From NCBI RefSeq assembly GCF_024753145.1, contig NZ_JANUGU010000001.1, positions 558,001 through 622,000 on the forward strand: DNA of 64,000 nt, in the 5' to 3' direction. Within the stretch, counting starts at the first letter, position 1; each line of letters opens with the position of its first letter. Under the pieces are notes generated by a model. The model was not told the DNA's origin and did not search any database. It was given only the letters and a program-made list of their open reading frames with translations. Positions 1 to 7,515 of this stretch are shown here, piece after piece. Position numbers and translations under genes: made by a program. Source of the stretch: Massilia terrae (GTDB taxonomy: Bacteria > Pseudomonadota > Gammaproteobacteria > Burkholderiales > Burkholderiaceae_D).

Positions 1-296
1 GCCAGAAGATGCAGGACATCACCAGCGGGGCCTTCCGCACGGTGGCGCCGAACAATGTGGAATATGGCTCGGATGCGACGGGCGGCTCCAGCGGCGGGCC
101 GTGGGTCCAGAACTTCCAGCTGCTGCAGGCGGGTGGCGGCACCGGTTCCAACACGGGCTCGAACCGGGTGGTCGGCGTGACCTCGTACATCTACGTGCCG
201 GACGACCCGAAAGTGCAGGGCGCCTCGATTCCGGACGGCCGCTGGGTCAACCTGCTCAATACCCTGTGCGGGCTGCAGGCCGGTAATTGCCTGTGA
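1..296 (+). CDS. Trypsin-like serine peptidase, C-terminal part (5' end outside window)
   Basis: The frame is open from the first base, so the gene starts upstream of the window. The visible 98 or so residues include GGSSGGPW, which matches the G-x-S-G-G-P nucleophile loop of chymotrypsin/trypsin-fold (S1) peptidases. It is followed by a VVGVTSY strand, typical of the end of this fold. The catalytic His and Asp and any signal peptide would lie outside the window. The Ser, Gly and Asn-rich linker and the Cys near the C terminus (LCGLQAGNCL) suggest a secreted protein. The substrate cannot be inferred. It converges with the esterase-family gene on the minus strand, with a perfect palindrome between them. 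Confidence 0.7.
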   Translation, partial: QKMQDITSGAFRTVAPNNVEYGSDATGGSSGGPWVQNFQLLQAGGGTGSNTGSNRVVGVTSYIYVPDDPKVQGASIPDGRWVNLLNTLCGLQAGNCL

Positions 297-301
297 TGAA
301 G

Positions 302-321
302 ACAGGGGCGCGCGCCCCTGT
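302..321. terminator. Perfect 20-bp palindrome between convergent genes
   Basis: ACAGGGGCGC is followed immediately by its reverse complement GCGCCCCTGT in the 28-bp gap between two convergent genes. The RNA hairpin would be very stable and could terminate both transcripts. There is no clear T-run, so intrinsic termination is inferred from stem and position only. Confidence 0.5.
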
Positions 322-324
322 TCC

Positions 325-1668
325 TCACAGCCCTTCCGGGAAAGTCTCCGGCGGCTCGCCGCTGTGCCAGCCGCTGGTCGGGTCGAGCGGCCGCACGGCG
401 CTGGTGCGGTCGATGTGGATGATGCCGTCGTACTGTTTCGGCAGTTCGGCCATGAAGTAGTGGCTCTGGCGTTCGGTGCGCGGGATGTAGAGCACGCCGA
501 TCGCGCGGCCCAGGCGCCGCTCCGACAAGCCGGCCACGGCGTCGCTGTGCGGGCGCAGCGGCAGGAAGTAGCGCGGGATGCCGGCCTGGTGCAGCACGTC
601 CTCGTAGCTTTCCGCCAGGCCCGGCCGCACGCGCTTGCGTTCCGCCGGACCGTCCCATTCGGAAGCGGCCGTCACCCAGCCGTCGTAAGTGGAAAAGCCG
701 ATCAGGCAAGTGTCGCCGGGATAGTGGCGGCGCGCCAGCTGGCCCACGTTCCACTCGCCCATCCGGCCCATCTCGGTGGCGCTGGCGTCGCCGATGTGGG
801 AGTTGTGTTCCCACACGACGATCTTGGCCTTGGTCCCGCCGCGCGACAGGTGGCGCGACAGGGCGTCCAGCGTCTCGGCCATGTGGCTGTCACGCAGGTT
901 CCATGAGGACACGCGGCCGCGGAACATGGTGCGGTAGTACTCTTCGGCGTTCTTGACCAGGCGCGCATTCTGCTGGGCATAGAAGTAGGCGTCCTCGGCA
1001 TTGCCGCCGTCGGCCTGCACGTAGTCGAAGGCGCGCTGCTGCATGTCGCGCAGCTGGGCCAGCACGCCCTGTTCGCACGATTCGGACAGGCCGATCCCGG
1101 TGGCGTAGCCGTAGTGCTGGCTGTCTTCGCCGTAGTGCTCGAAGCAGGCATAGCGGCGCCGCGCCTCGGCGGCGGCGACCGGATCGACCTTGTCCAGGTA
1201 GGCCAGCACCTCCTGGATCGAGGTGAACATGCTGTACAGGTCGAGCCCGTAGAAGCCGGCCCGCCGCGCCGGCTCCACCGCCAGATTGTGGGCGCGCAGC
1301 CATTCGGCGAACTGGGCCACGTCGGTGTTACGCCACATCCAGCTCGGGAAGCGCTGGAAGCCGCCCAGCGCCTGCACCGCGTCGCCGTCCTTGCCGCTGC
1401 CGCGGGCGTAGCAGTTGACGCGGTAGGCGTCCGGCCAGTCGGCCTCGACCGCGACGGCGGTGAAGCCTTTCTCGCGGATCAGGCGCTGGGTGATGCGCGC
1501 CCGTTCCGCATAGAACTCGTGGGTGCCGTGGGTGGCTTCGCCCAGCAGCACGTAGTGGGCGTCGCCCACCAGGTCGAGCAGGCTGTCGTAGTCGGACTGG
1601 GCCCCCGTCAGCGGCTGGGCGGCCGCGGCGATGGCGCGCGCCAGGATCGAGGACGCGGCGGTGACCAT
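325..1668 (-). CDS. Erythromycin esterase family protein
   Basis: The roughly 447-residue product carries the landmarks of the erythromycin-esterase superfamily (EreA/EreB and the larger group of Bcr136-like hydrolases): LLGEATHGTHEFY with the conserved E and H, then VEADWPDAYRVN, then VVWEHNSHIGDA. Most members of the family have no proven macrolide activity, so resistance should not be assumed. The start at 1668 (MVTAASS) is preferred because it sits 10 nt after the stop of the upstream gene and has GAGG about 8 nt upstream. A longer start at 1722 would overlap that gene. It is the last gene of a leftward cluster with an SRPBCC protein and a phosphoribosyltransferase. Esterase-family and phosphoribosyltransferase domains are often neighbours or fused in bacteria. 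Confidence 0.85.
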   Translation of the reverse strand: MVTAASSILARAIAAAAQPLTGAQSDYDSLLDLVGDAHYVLLGEATHGTHEFYAERARITQRLIREKGFTAVAVEADWPDAYRVNCYARGSGKDGDAVQALGGFQRFPSWMWRNTDVAQFAEWLRAHNLAVEPARRAGFYGLDLYSMFTSIQEVLAYLDKVDPVAAAEARRRYACFEHYGEDSQHYGYATGIGLSESCEQGVLAQLRDMQQRAFDYVQADGGNAEDAYFYAQQNARLVKNAEEYYRTMFRGRVSSWNLRDSHMAETLDALSRHLSRGGTKAKIVVWEHNSHIGDASATEMGRMGEWNVGQLARRHYPGDTCLIGFSTYDGWVTAASEWDGPAERKRVRPGLAESYEDVLHQAGIPRYFLPLRPHSDAVAGLSERRLGRAIGVLYIPRTERQSHYFMAELPKQYDGIIHIDRTSAVRPLDPTSGWHSGEPPETFPEGL

Positions 1669-1678
1669 CTCGGCATCC

Positions 1679-2779
1679 TCAATGCAGGTAGCGGCTGCTG
1701 GACTTGCCGTGCCGCGCCGCATCCGGCGGCAGCGCGCCGCGCTCGATGAAGGCCTTCATGCGCGCCAGGTCGTCGTCCATCTGGCGCTTGGGATCGGCCC
1801 CCAGCAGGGTGGCGATGCCGTGGCCGATCGCGCCGGCCGGCGGCTGGTAGGACATGCGCACCGTCACCCGCGTGCCGCCGCGCGCCGGCTCGAACTGCAC
1901 GGAGCCGTTCTGGCCGATCTCGGCGCCCGGCTCGGTGCGCCAGGCCAGGCGGTGCGGCCGCGACTGCTCGGTCAGGCGCGAGTCCCACTCGAACTCGCTG
2001 CCGGCCGGCCCGCGCACCACCCAGTGCGAGCGGCCGCGGCCGAGGTCGCGCACTTCGACCACGTGCGACATGAAGCGCGGGAAATTCTCGTAATCGGTCC
2101 ACATCTCGTACACCTCTTCGGGCGAGGCGTCGATCAGGATGCTCTTTTCGAGGTCGATGGTCTGGCCCAGCCCGCGTCCGGCCAGCATGCCGGTGAGCGG
2201 CTGGTTGACGGCGCCGCGCGCCAGCATCGCCAGGCCGGCCACGCCCAGCGCCATGCTGAGCGGGGAGCGGCGCATCAGGGCGTACATGCCGAGCAGGCCG
2301 CCGCCCACCATGGCCGAGCCGCGCAGGGCCGGCGTCCATTGCTCGCCACTGGCGCCCAGCATGCGCTGCACGCGGCCGCCGCCGAGGCCGAGCGCTTCGC
2401 CGGCCCGCTGGGCCACGCGCGACATGGTATCGGTGGCGGATCCGGCGGCGCCATCGGGCCTGGCGGCTTCGGCCATGCGCTGCGCGCCTTCGCTGGCGCG
2501 GCCGGCGAGGCGGCTGGCGCTGTCGCTGGCCCGTTCGGCCAGTTCGCCGGCGGCGTCGGACGCGCATTCGGCGGCGCTGGAAAAGCGGCTGGCGATGCCT
2601 TCCCAGATATTGCCGAGCTTGTTGCCGCTTTGCTTGCCGACGTCGCGCAGGGCGCCGGCGGAGCGGGCCCGGCGGGCGCTGCCGCGGTCGGGATCGAGCA
2701 GGTACATCAGCAGCGCGCCGGCGGCTGCGCCGGCCAGCCATTTTCCGAGTTCAAGTCCGGTGTCGGTCGTCTGGTTCAT
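1679..2779 (-). CDS. SRPBCC (polyketide cyclase/START-like) membrane-anchored protein
   Basis: 366 residues. The N terminus has a short hydrophobic stretch (LAGAAAGALLMYLLDPDRGSARRAR), the pattern seen in YtxH-type envelope proteins. A Ser/Ala-rich helical linker follows, then a membrane segment around residues 160-200 (GGGLLGMYALMRR..). The C-terminal half is a SRPBCC/coenzyme Q-binding-like domain (IDLEKSILIDASPEEVYEMWTDYENFPRFM), as in cyclase/dehydrase proteins such as Coq10-like lipid binders. The ligand is unknown. Its first 29 nt overlap the 3' end of the phosphoribosyltransferase gene and the esterase-family gene follows at once, so the three are probably co-transcribed. Confidence 0.8.
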   Translation of the reverse strand: MNQTTDTGLELGKWLAGAAAGALLMYLLDPDRGSARRARSAGALRDVGKQSGNKLGNIWEGIASRFSSAAECASDAAGELAERASDSASRLAGRASEGAQRMAEAARPDGAAGSATDTMSRVAQRAGEALGLGGGRVQRMLGASGEQWTPALRGSAMVGGGLLGMYALMRRSPLSMALGVAGLAMLARGAVNQPLTGMLAGRGLGQTIDLEKSILIDASPEEVYEMWTDYENFPRFMSHVVEVRDLGRGRSHWVVRGPAGSEFEWDSRLTEQSRPHRLAWRTEPGAEIGQNGSVQFEPARGGTRVTVRMSYQPPAGAIGHGIATLLGADPKRQMDDDLARMKAFIERGALPPDAARHGKSSSRYLH

Positions 2780-3482
2780 GTCTGGTCCTCTGGTTTGGTT
2801 GATCGATGGCGCCGGCGCCCTGGCCGGCCTGGCCGCGCCAGGCGCGCGCCAGCAGGTCCTGCACTTCCTCGTCGCTGGTCTGGTCGAAGCGGCGGTACCA
2901 CTGGCCCACAGCGCGGAACGCCATGGGCGTGGCCACCGCGACGAACTGGTCGACCTCGGCCGCCATGCGCGCCGCGGTGTCCGGCGGCGCCACCGGCACC
3001 GCCACCACCACTTTGCCGGCGCCCAGTTGCCGGGCCACCTGCACCGCGACCAGCATGCTGGAGCCGGTGGCGATGCCGTCGTCCACCAGCACGACCGTGC
3101 GCCCGCGCAGGTCGGCCGGCGGATGGCTGCCGCGGTAGAGCCGCTCGCGCCGCTCCAGCTCGGCCTGCTCGCGCACGGCCACCGCCTCGACCTGCTGCGC
3201 GGTCACGCCCATCAGTCCCGGAAAACCGGGCTGCATCACGCGCACGCCGCCGCTGCCCAGCGCGCCCATCGCGTATTCCTCCTGGCCGGGCATGCCCAGC
3301 TTGCGCACCAGCAGGATGTCGAGTTCCACCCCGAGCGCGTCGGCCACCGCGTAGGCCACCGGCACGCCGCCGCGCGGCAGGGCCAGCACGACGACGTCGC
3401 CCCGGTGCGCATAGGTGGTCAATTGCTTGGCGAGCAGCTTGCCCGCTTCGCTTCGGTTCTTGAACGGTATATCGTCAGGCAT
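2751..3482 (-). CDS. Type I phosphoribosyltransferase
   Basis: 243 residues with the PRPP-binding signature VVLVDDGIATGSS (hydrophobic, acidic pair, T-G-S) and an N-terminal LALPRGGVPVAYAVADAL stretch of the PRTase fold. The start at 3482 (MPDDIPFKNRSEAGKLLA) was chosen because the protein family begins here. Upstream sequence in frame is Arg/Cys-rich and lacks conservation features. These orphan PRTases are usually annotated as predicted phosphoribosyltransferases with unknown base substrate. It is the first gene of the leftward cluster and overlaps the SRPBCC gene by 29 nt, which suggests translational coupling. Confidence 0.85.
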   Translation of the reverse strand: MPDDIPFKNRSEAGKLLAKQLTTYAHRGDVVVLALPRGGVPVAYAVADALGVELDILLVRKLGMPGQEEYAMGALGSGGVRVMQPGFPGLMGVTAQQVEAVAVREQAELERRERLYRGSHPPADLRGRTVVLVDDGIATGSSMLVAVQVARQLGAGKVVVAVPVAPPDTAARMAAEVDQFVAVATPMAFRAVGQWYRRFDQTSDEEVQDLLARAWRGQAGQGAGAIDQPNQRTRHEPDDRHRT

Positions 3483-3752
3483 CGCATGCTCCCGGGCACG
3501 CGGGGAAAGCCTGCTGGACCGTAGTCCGCAGCGAAGCGCTGCGCAGGACATGCGTGCCGGAGGCCAGAATACACACCTCGCCGCGCGCGCGCCGTTCGTT
3601 TGCCGGGCAGAATTCCGGCATCGCCGCAGGGTGCGCACGGCGTCATTGTTTCCTTTGCGATTCTGTCGGTTTGATACGGAACAGGAAGCGTGCCGGCCGC
3701 TGGAATTCGCCGCCGCGCTTGCCGGTCAGACGCTGCAGAAGGAGGACGTCAA

Positions 3753-4325
3753 GTGAACGAGACCCTGTTGCGATCGTGGTGGATGCCGGCCCTGCGCGGG
3801 CTGGTGACGGTGGGCTTCGGCGGGCTGGCCCTGCTGTGCCCGGGGCGGACGGTGCTGTGGCTGGTGGCGCTGTTCGCGGCCTACGCGCTGCTGGGCGGCG
3901 CCGTGTGGGTGGCGGGCGCGCTCCACAACCGCCGCGCGGACGCGCGCTGGCGCATGCCCTTCATGTTCGGGCTGATGGGCATCGGCGCCGGCCTGCTGGC
4001 GCTGGCGCATCCCGCGCCCACGGCGCTGGTACTGGTCCTGCTCATCGCCGCGCATGCGCTGGCCTGCGGCCTGCTCGACCTGGTGGCGGCGCTGCGGCTG
4101 CGCAAGTTCATCCAGGGCGAGCGCCTGTTTGCGCTGTCGGCGCTGGCGTCCATCGCCTTCGGCCTGGCGGTATCCATCGCGCCGGACGTGGGGGCGCTCG
4201 CCTTCGGCCCGGTGGTCGGGCTGTACGCGCTCAGCAGCGGCATCGGCCTGCTGGCGCTGGCGTTGCGGGTGCGCGCCTGGGCGGTGCTGCACCTGCGGGC
4301 GCCTCCGCTGGCGGCGCCGGCCTGA
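3753..4325 (+). CDS. HdeD-like (DUF308) inner-membrane protein
   Basis: The 190-residue protein is almost entirely hydrophobic, with about six membrane segments (for example VTVGFGGLALLCPGRTVLWLVALFAAYALLGG and ALVLVLLIAAHALACGLLDLV). Paired Gly-rich helices and the early ALRGLVTVGFGGLALLCPG motif are typical of the HdeD/DUF308 family, linked in Escherichia coli to acid and density-dependent resistance. The GTG start at 3753 is preferred over an upstream ATG because AGAAGGAGG lies 7 nt before it. It is divergent from the phosphoribosyltransferase cluster across 270 bp. The function here is unproven. Confidence 0.75.
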   Translation: MNETLLRSWWMPALRGLVTVGFGGLALLCPGRTVLWLVALFAAYALLGGAVWVAGALHNRRADARWRMPFMFGLMGIGAGLLALAHPAPTALVLVLLIAAHALACGLLDLVAALRLRKFIQGERLFALSALASIAFGLAVSIAPDVGALAFGPVVGLYALSSGIGLLALALRVRAWAVLHLRAPPLAAPA

Positions 4326-4349
4326 GCCGCACCGCCGCTGGCGGCCCGC

Positions 4350-5189
4350 TCAGCCCAGCTGCCGCCCGTGAAAGCGGATGTGGTGCTCGATGCAGGTCGA
4401 GATGAAGTAATAGCCGTGGTCGTAGCCGGGGTGGTAATTGAGCTCGAGCGGCTGGCCGGCCTGGCGGCAGGCGGCCTCGAAGGCTCCCGGGTTCAGCTGC
4501 TCGGCCAGGAACTTGTCGTGCAGGCCCTGGTCGATCAGGATGCCGCCGGGGAAGGGCGTCTTCATCAACAGCATCAGCTCGGTCGCATCGTAGGCGCGCC
4601 AGGCTTCGCGGTCGGCGCCGAGGTAGCCGGTGAAGGCTTTCTCGCCCCAGGGGCTGCTGCTGGGCGCGGCGATCGGCGCGAATGCGGACACCGACTTGAA
4701 CAGGTCCTGGTTCCGCAGCGCCATCACCAGCGCGCCATGGCCGCCCATCGAGTGGCCGAAGATGCCGCAGCGGAGCGCGTCGCCCATGAACTCGTCGAGC
4801 ACCAGCTCGCGCAGTTCCAGCAGGTAGCTGTACATGCGGTAGTTGCGCGACCACGGCTCCTCGGTCGCATCGACGTAGAAGCCGGCGCCGACGCCGAAGT
4901 CCCAGCTGTCCGTTTCGCCGGGCACGCCGGCGCCGCGCGGGCTGGTGTCCGGCGCGACCAGGATCAGGCCTTCCTGCGCCGCGAAGCGCTGGGCGCCGGC
5001 CTTGATCATGAAGGTCTCTTCGGTGCAGGTCAGGCCGGCGAGGTAGAACAGCACCCGCAGGCGCTCGCCTCCGGCTTGCGGCGGCAGGTACACGGAAAAG
5101 CGCATCGGCAGGCCGGTTGCGGCCGAATCGTGGCGGTAGACGCGTTGCGATCCGCCGAAGCACATGTGTTCGCTGATGAGTTCGAGCAT
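4350..5189 (-). CDS. fghA: S-formylglutathione hydrolase
   Basis: 279 residues, the usual length for FghA/esterase D. It hydrolyses S-formylglutathione to formate and glutathione in formaldehyde detoxification. The nucleophile elbow GHSMGG is at residues 145-150 (Ser147). Other family blocks are YLAGLTCTEETF (about 49-60, with the typical LTC), APDTSPRG (about 79-86), PIAAPSSSPWGEKAF, and the C-terminal YHPGYDHGYYFI that carries the catalytic His. The usual partner, a glutathione-dependent formaldehyde dehydrogenase, is not next to it. The downstream neighbour on the same strand is not visible because it converges with the HdeD-like gene. Confidence 0.93.
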   Translation of the reverse strand: MLELISEHMCFGGSQRVYRHDSAATGLPMRFSVYLPPQAGGERLRVLFYLAGLTCTEETFMIKAGAQRFAAQEGLILVAPDTSPRGAGVPGETDSWDFGVGAGFYVDATEEPWSRNYRMYSYLLELRELVLDEFMGDALRCGIFGHSMGGHGALVMALRNQDLFKSVSAFAPIAAPSSSPWGEKAFTGYLGADREAWRAYDATELMLLMKTPFPGGILIDQGLHDKFLAEQLNPGAFEAACRQAGQPLELNYHPGYDHGYYFISTCIEHHIRFHGRQLG

Positions 5190-5262
5190 GGTGGTCCCAG
5201 GTGTGGTCGATGCCGCAAGTATGCCCGCCCGCCGCGCGGCCTGCCAAGCGCGGTGCGCGTGC

Positions 5263-5844
5263 TTACACGAGATGCAGCGCGCCCAGCACCGCGCCGGCGC
5301 CGAGCAGCCACAGGATGTGCACGCGGGTGCGCCAGACCACCAGCATGCTGGCCAGCGACAGCAGCCACAGCGGCCAGTCCGCGCGCCCGGTGCCGGTGCT
5401 GCCGAGGATCCAGGCGGTGGACAGCAGCAGCGCCACCACGATCGGCGCCATCCCTTGCTTGAACGCGCGCACCGCGCGCAGGTCGCGGTTGCGGTGGCCC
5501 CATTGCGCGGCGGTATAGGTGAGCACGGTCGACGGCACCATGATGCCGACCATGGTGGTGGCCACGCCGAGGACGGCGAGCACGGTGCTGCCCGCGTTCA
5601 TGCCCACGTGCCAGCCCATCAGCGCCACGAACAGCACGTTCGGGCCCGGCGCGGCCTGCGCGATGGCGATGGCGTCGTTGAACTGGGTCTGGGTCAGCCA
5701 GTGCTGCTGCTCGACGAGGAAGCGGTGCATCTCCGACGTGGTCGAAATGGCGCCGCCCACCGACATCAGCGACAGCAGCATGAAATGTCCGAGCAGCGCG
5801 AGCCAGTCGTGCCAGTCCAGCACCAGGTGCAGTGGCGCGCTCAT
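5263..5844 (-). CDS. Chromate transporter, short CHR subunit (second gene)
   Basis: 193 residues forming one CHR domain of the ChrA family: SLMSVGGAISTTSEMHRFLVEQQHWLTQTQFNDAIAIAQAAPGPNVLFVALMGW. The AQAAPGPN motif is characteristic. It has five or six membrane segments. The start at 5844 overlaps the stop of the preceding gene as ATGA, so the pair is translationally coupled. Paired short CHR proteins work together as one chromate efflux antiporter. This copy aligns with the C-terminal half of long-chain ChrA. Chromate as substrate follows family knowledge and is not directly shown. Confidence 0.88.
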   Translation of the reverse strand: MSAPLHLVLDWHDWLALLGHFMLLSLMSVGGAISTTSEMHRFLVEQQHWLTQTQFNDAIAIAQAAPGPNVLFVALMGWHVGMNAGSTVLAVLGVATTMVGIMVPSTVLTYTAAQWGHRNRDLRAVRAFKQGMAPIVVALLLSTAWILGSTGTGRADWPLWLLSLASMLVVWRTRVHILWLLGAGAVLGALHLV

Positions 5845-6425
5845 GTGAGCTTGCGCCAGGCGATCAGGCAGCCCAGGCCGCCAAGCACCAGCAGTACTGC
5901 CAGCAGCGGCTGGTGCAGCAAGGCCACCAGCACGAAGCCGGCGATACAGATCGCCGCGCCCCAGGCCCGGGGAATCGGTCCGTGCGCCAGCGCCGCCGTC
6001 AGCTTCAGGCCGGCGCCCGCGATCAGTCCGGCCGACACCGCCGCCAGTCCGCGCAAGGCGCCGACGACGGCCGGGCTGTCGGCGAAGCGGTCGTGCAGCA
6101 CACCGACCACCAGCACGATCAAGAGCGGCAAGGCGAGCAGGCCGGCCAGCGCCGTCATCGCGCCCGCGAAGCCGAAGTGGCGCGCGCCGATCATCAGCGA
6201 CAGATTGACCACGTTCGGGCCGGGCATGATTTGCGCGACGGCCCAGTCTTCCAGGAATTCCTCCTGCGTCAGCCACTGCTTGCGTTCGACCAGTTCGCGC
6301 TGGACGACGCCGAGCACCCCGCCAAAGCCTTGCAGGGCGAGCAGGGTGAAGGAAATGAACAGGTCGGCGAGGGACTGCGGGCGGCGTGGTGCGGGCGGGG
6401 GCGGGCTTACTGCGGAGGAATTCAT
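5841..6425 (-). CDS. Chromate transporter, short CHR subunit (first gene)
   Basis: 194 residues forming a single CHR domain: FTLLALQGFGGVLGVVQRELVERKQWLTQEEFLEDWAVAQIMPGPNVVNLSLMIG. It has the FGG and AQ..PGPN motifs of the N-terminal half of ChrA. The ATG at 6425 is preferred over an upstream TTG. It overlaps the second CHR gene by 4 nt. Together the two would rebuild the inverted-topology pair found in long ChrA proteins and export chromate. No ChrB-type regulator is adjacent. Confidence 0.88.
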   Translation of the reverse strand: MNSSAVSPPPPAPRRPQSLADLFISFTLLALQGFGGVLGVVQRELVERKQWLTQEEFLEDWAVAQIMPGPNVVNLSLMIGARHFGFAGAMTALAGLLALPLLIVLVVGVLHDRFADSPAVVGALRGLAAVSAGLIAGAGLKLTAALAHGPIPRAWGAAICIAGFVLVALLHQPLLAVLLVLGGLGCLIAWRKLT

Positions 6426-6464
6426 CCCCGCATTATCGCGTCCGCCCCGGCCGCTGTCCAACCA

Positions 6465-6641
6465 TCAGCCGCCGCCGATGCCCTCGACGATGCGCCCGGT
6501 GCCGCCACAGGAAGGGCAAGAACGGCCATCGGCCAGCTTGCCGCTGCCCTGGCAAGCGGGGCAGATATCTTCGCCGGTGCCGGGCGTACCGGCCTCGGCG
6601 TCGTCGCCGGGATTCGGGCTTGATTCTGTACTATTACTCAT
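6465..6641 (-). CDS. Very small protein with two CxxCxGxG zinc-ribbon motifs
   Basis: 58 residues: a polar, acidic N-terminal half, then CPACQGSGKL and CPSCGGTGRI. These two CxxCxGxG motifs are the unit of the DnaJ cysteine-rich zinc centre, and together they could bind one Zn. No J-domain or other domain is present. The ATG at 6641 has GAGG about 8 nt upstream. Similar stand-alone mini zinc-finger proteins occur in Burkholderiales. Their role is unknown. It lies just upstream of the chromate transporter genes on the same strand, 39 nt before them, so co-transcription is possible. Confidence 0.7.
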   Translation of the reverse strand: MSNSTESSPNPGDDAEAGTPGTGEDICPACQGSGKLADGRSCPSCGGTGRIVEGIGGG

Positions 6642-6764
6642 CAACAACCTCGCTGGCGATTCGGGGAAAAGCGGCTGATTGTAGGCCGCCTCCGCGAAGC
6701 ATGGCGCGCCGCTGCGCGAAGGTAAAAATTGGTAGAAAAATATGCGTTCGATAAAAGCTTGATA

Positions 6765-6792
6765 TTGACTTTATTCGCCACGGATGAATACT
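6765..6792 (+). promoter_or_regulatory. Sigma-70-like promoter before a small ORF
   Basis: TTGACT (6765-6770) and AATACT (6787-6792) are separated by 16 bp in an AT-rich stretch. They lie 42 nt upstream of the small ORF at 6835. This is a visual match only. It is not verified as the start of transcription. Confidence 0.4.
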
Positions 6793-6834
6793 CCTTAGGA
6801 CCGCGCTAGCACGCACAAATGCGAAGGAGTCGCG

Positions 6835-7056
6835 ATGGATCAAACTTCGGCACCAAATAATGGCGGCCTTGCGATTGCGGAGGCGACTGATTTGCGGTCG
6901 GACCGCGTCCAGCGCGAGATCGTCGAGCACGGCATCCTGATGCGCGAGCATGGCCAGACGATGTCGGCCATCGAATACCTTCGCGCACGCGACGTGGCGG
7001 CCCACGTGATTTGCCGCGTGTTGCTGGAACCACATCGGCGGCGCGCGCGTCCCTGA
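6835..7056 (+). CDS. Small hypothetical protein (73 aa)
   Basis: The ATG has a good ribosome-binding site (GAAGGAG, 6822-6828) 6 nt upstream and a promoter-like pair of hexamers before it. The product is soluble and charged (RSDRVQREIVEHGILMREHGQTMSAIEYLRARDVAAHVICRVLL) and ends in a basic tail. I do not recognise a family. The helical, amphipathic middle section and the ordered start signals argue for a real gene. Antisense frames here have no comparable start site. It stands alone, followed by 459 nt of AT-rich non-coding DNA. Confidence 0.55.
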   Translation: MDQTSAPNNGGLAIAEATDLRSDRVQREIVEHGILMREHGQTMSAIEYLRARDVAAHVICRVLLEPHRRRARP

Positions 7057-7137
7057 AAAAAGTTTCCTGAAAGGCGAGAAAATAGATGCAAAAAATGCAC
7101 CGTTTCCACGTCGCTTCAGACGCTTTTTCCACCTGTG

Positions 7138-7146
7138 TTATACACA
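7138..7146 (+). promoter_or_regulatory. DnaA box TTATACACA
   Basis: An exact match to the DnaA box consensus TTATNCACA, in AT-rich non-coding DNA 370 nt before the helicase start. A near-box TTTTCCACC lies just upstream, the same spatial arrangement as in the compound element at 7301. Confidence 0.5.
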
Positions 7147-7300
7147 ATTATTTCCGTTTTTTAACACTCCTTCTTTTTTCCAAAACAGCGCGCCGGGCCT
7201 TTCCAAGTCACTGATTTTACTGGCCTGGACATCTGCACGCGCAACAGGCAATTTGTTGAAACGCGCGCCAGATGTGGCTTCGCGGCTGTCAAGAGGGGTA

Positions 7301-7336
7301 TTTTCCACATCGTTATCCACAGTCTTTGTGGATATC
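7301..7336. promoter_or_regulatory. Compound DnaA-box element, upstream copy
   Basis: 36 bp containing TTTTCCACA (7301-7309, fits relaxed TTWTNCACA), TTATCCACA (7313-7321, perfect box) and the inverted TGTGGATAT (7327-7335). The arms TATCCACA and TGTGGATA form a perfect 8-bp inverted repeat with a 5-nt loop. An element of identical length and geometry lies at 9784-9819 beyond the helicase gene, with 31 of 36 positions the same. Confidence 0.6.
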
Positions 7337-7515
7337 CGAAAAAAGCCTTTAAAACCGCATACTTGGCGATCCCGGCCGGTCCGCACAATGTGCGCTGACG
7401 CACGGACAACCGAAAGTATTTTTGAGCGAAAACAGGAAGTGATTTCGCAATTTATGCTTGCGTCGGCACACTGTATAACTGTACAGTCGCGTTACCCGTT
7501 CCAACCCACCAGTCC

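Larger units (their letters stand above)
7057..7515. other. AT-rich intergenic region with DnaA boxes
   Basis: These 459 nt carry no convincing gene and are clearly richer in A+T than their surroundings. They contain several T-runs, a DnaA box at 7138-7146, a compound DnaA-box element at 7301-7336, and presumably the promoter of the helicase gene at 7516. Confidence 0.6.

Noticed and set aside
325..1668. Macrolide resistance determinant
   Set aside because: The family name is historical; most members have no shown esterase activity on erythromycin. Context suggests a housekeeping or stress role.
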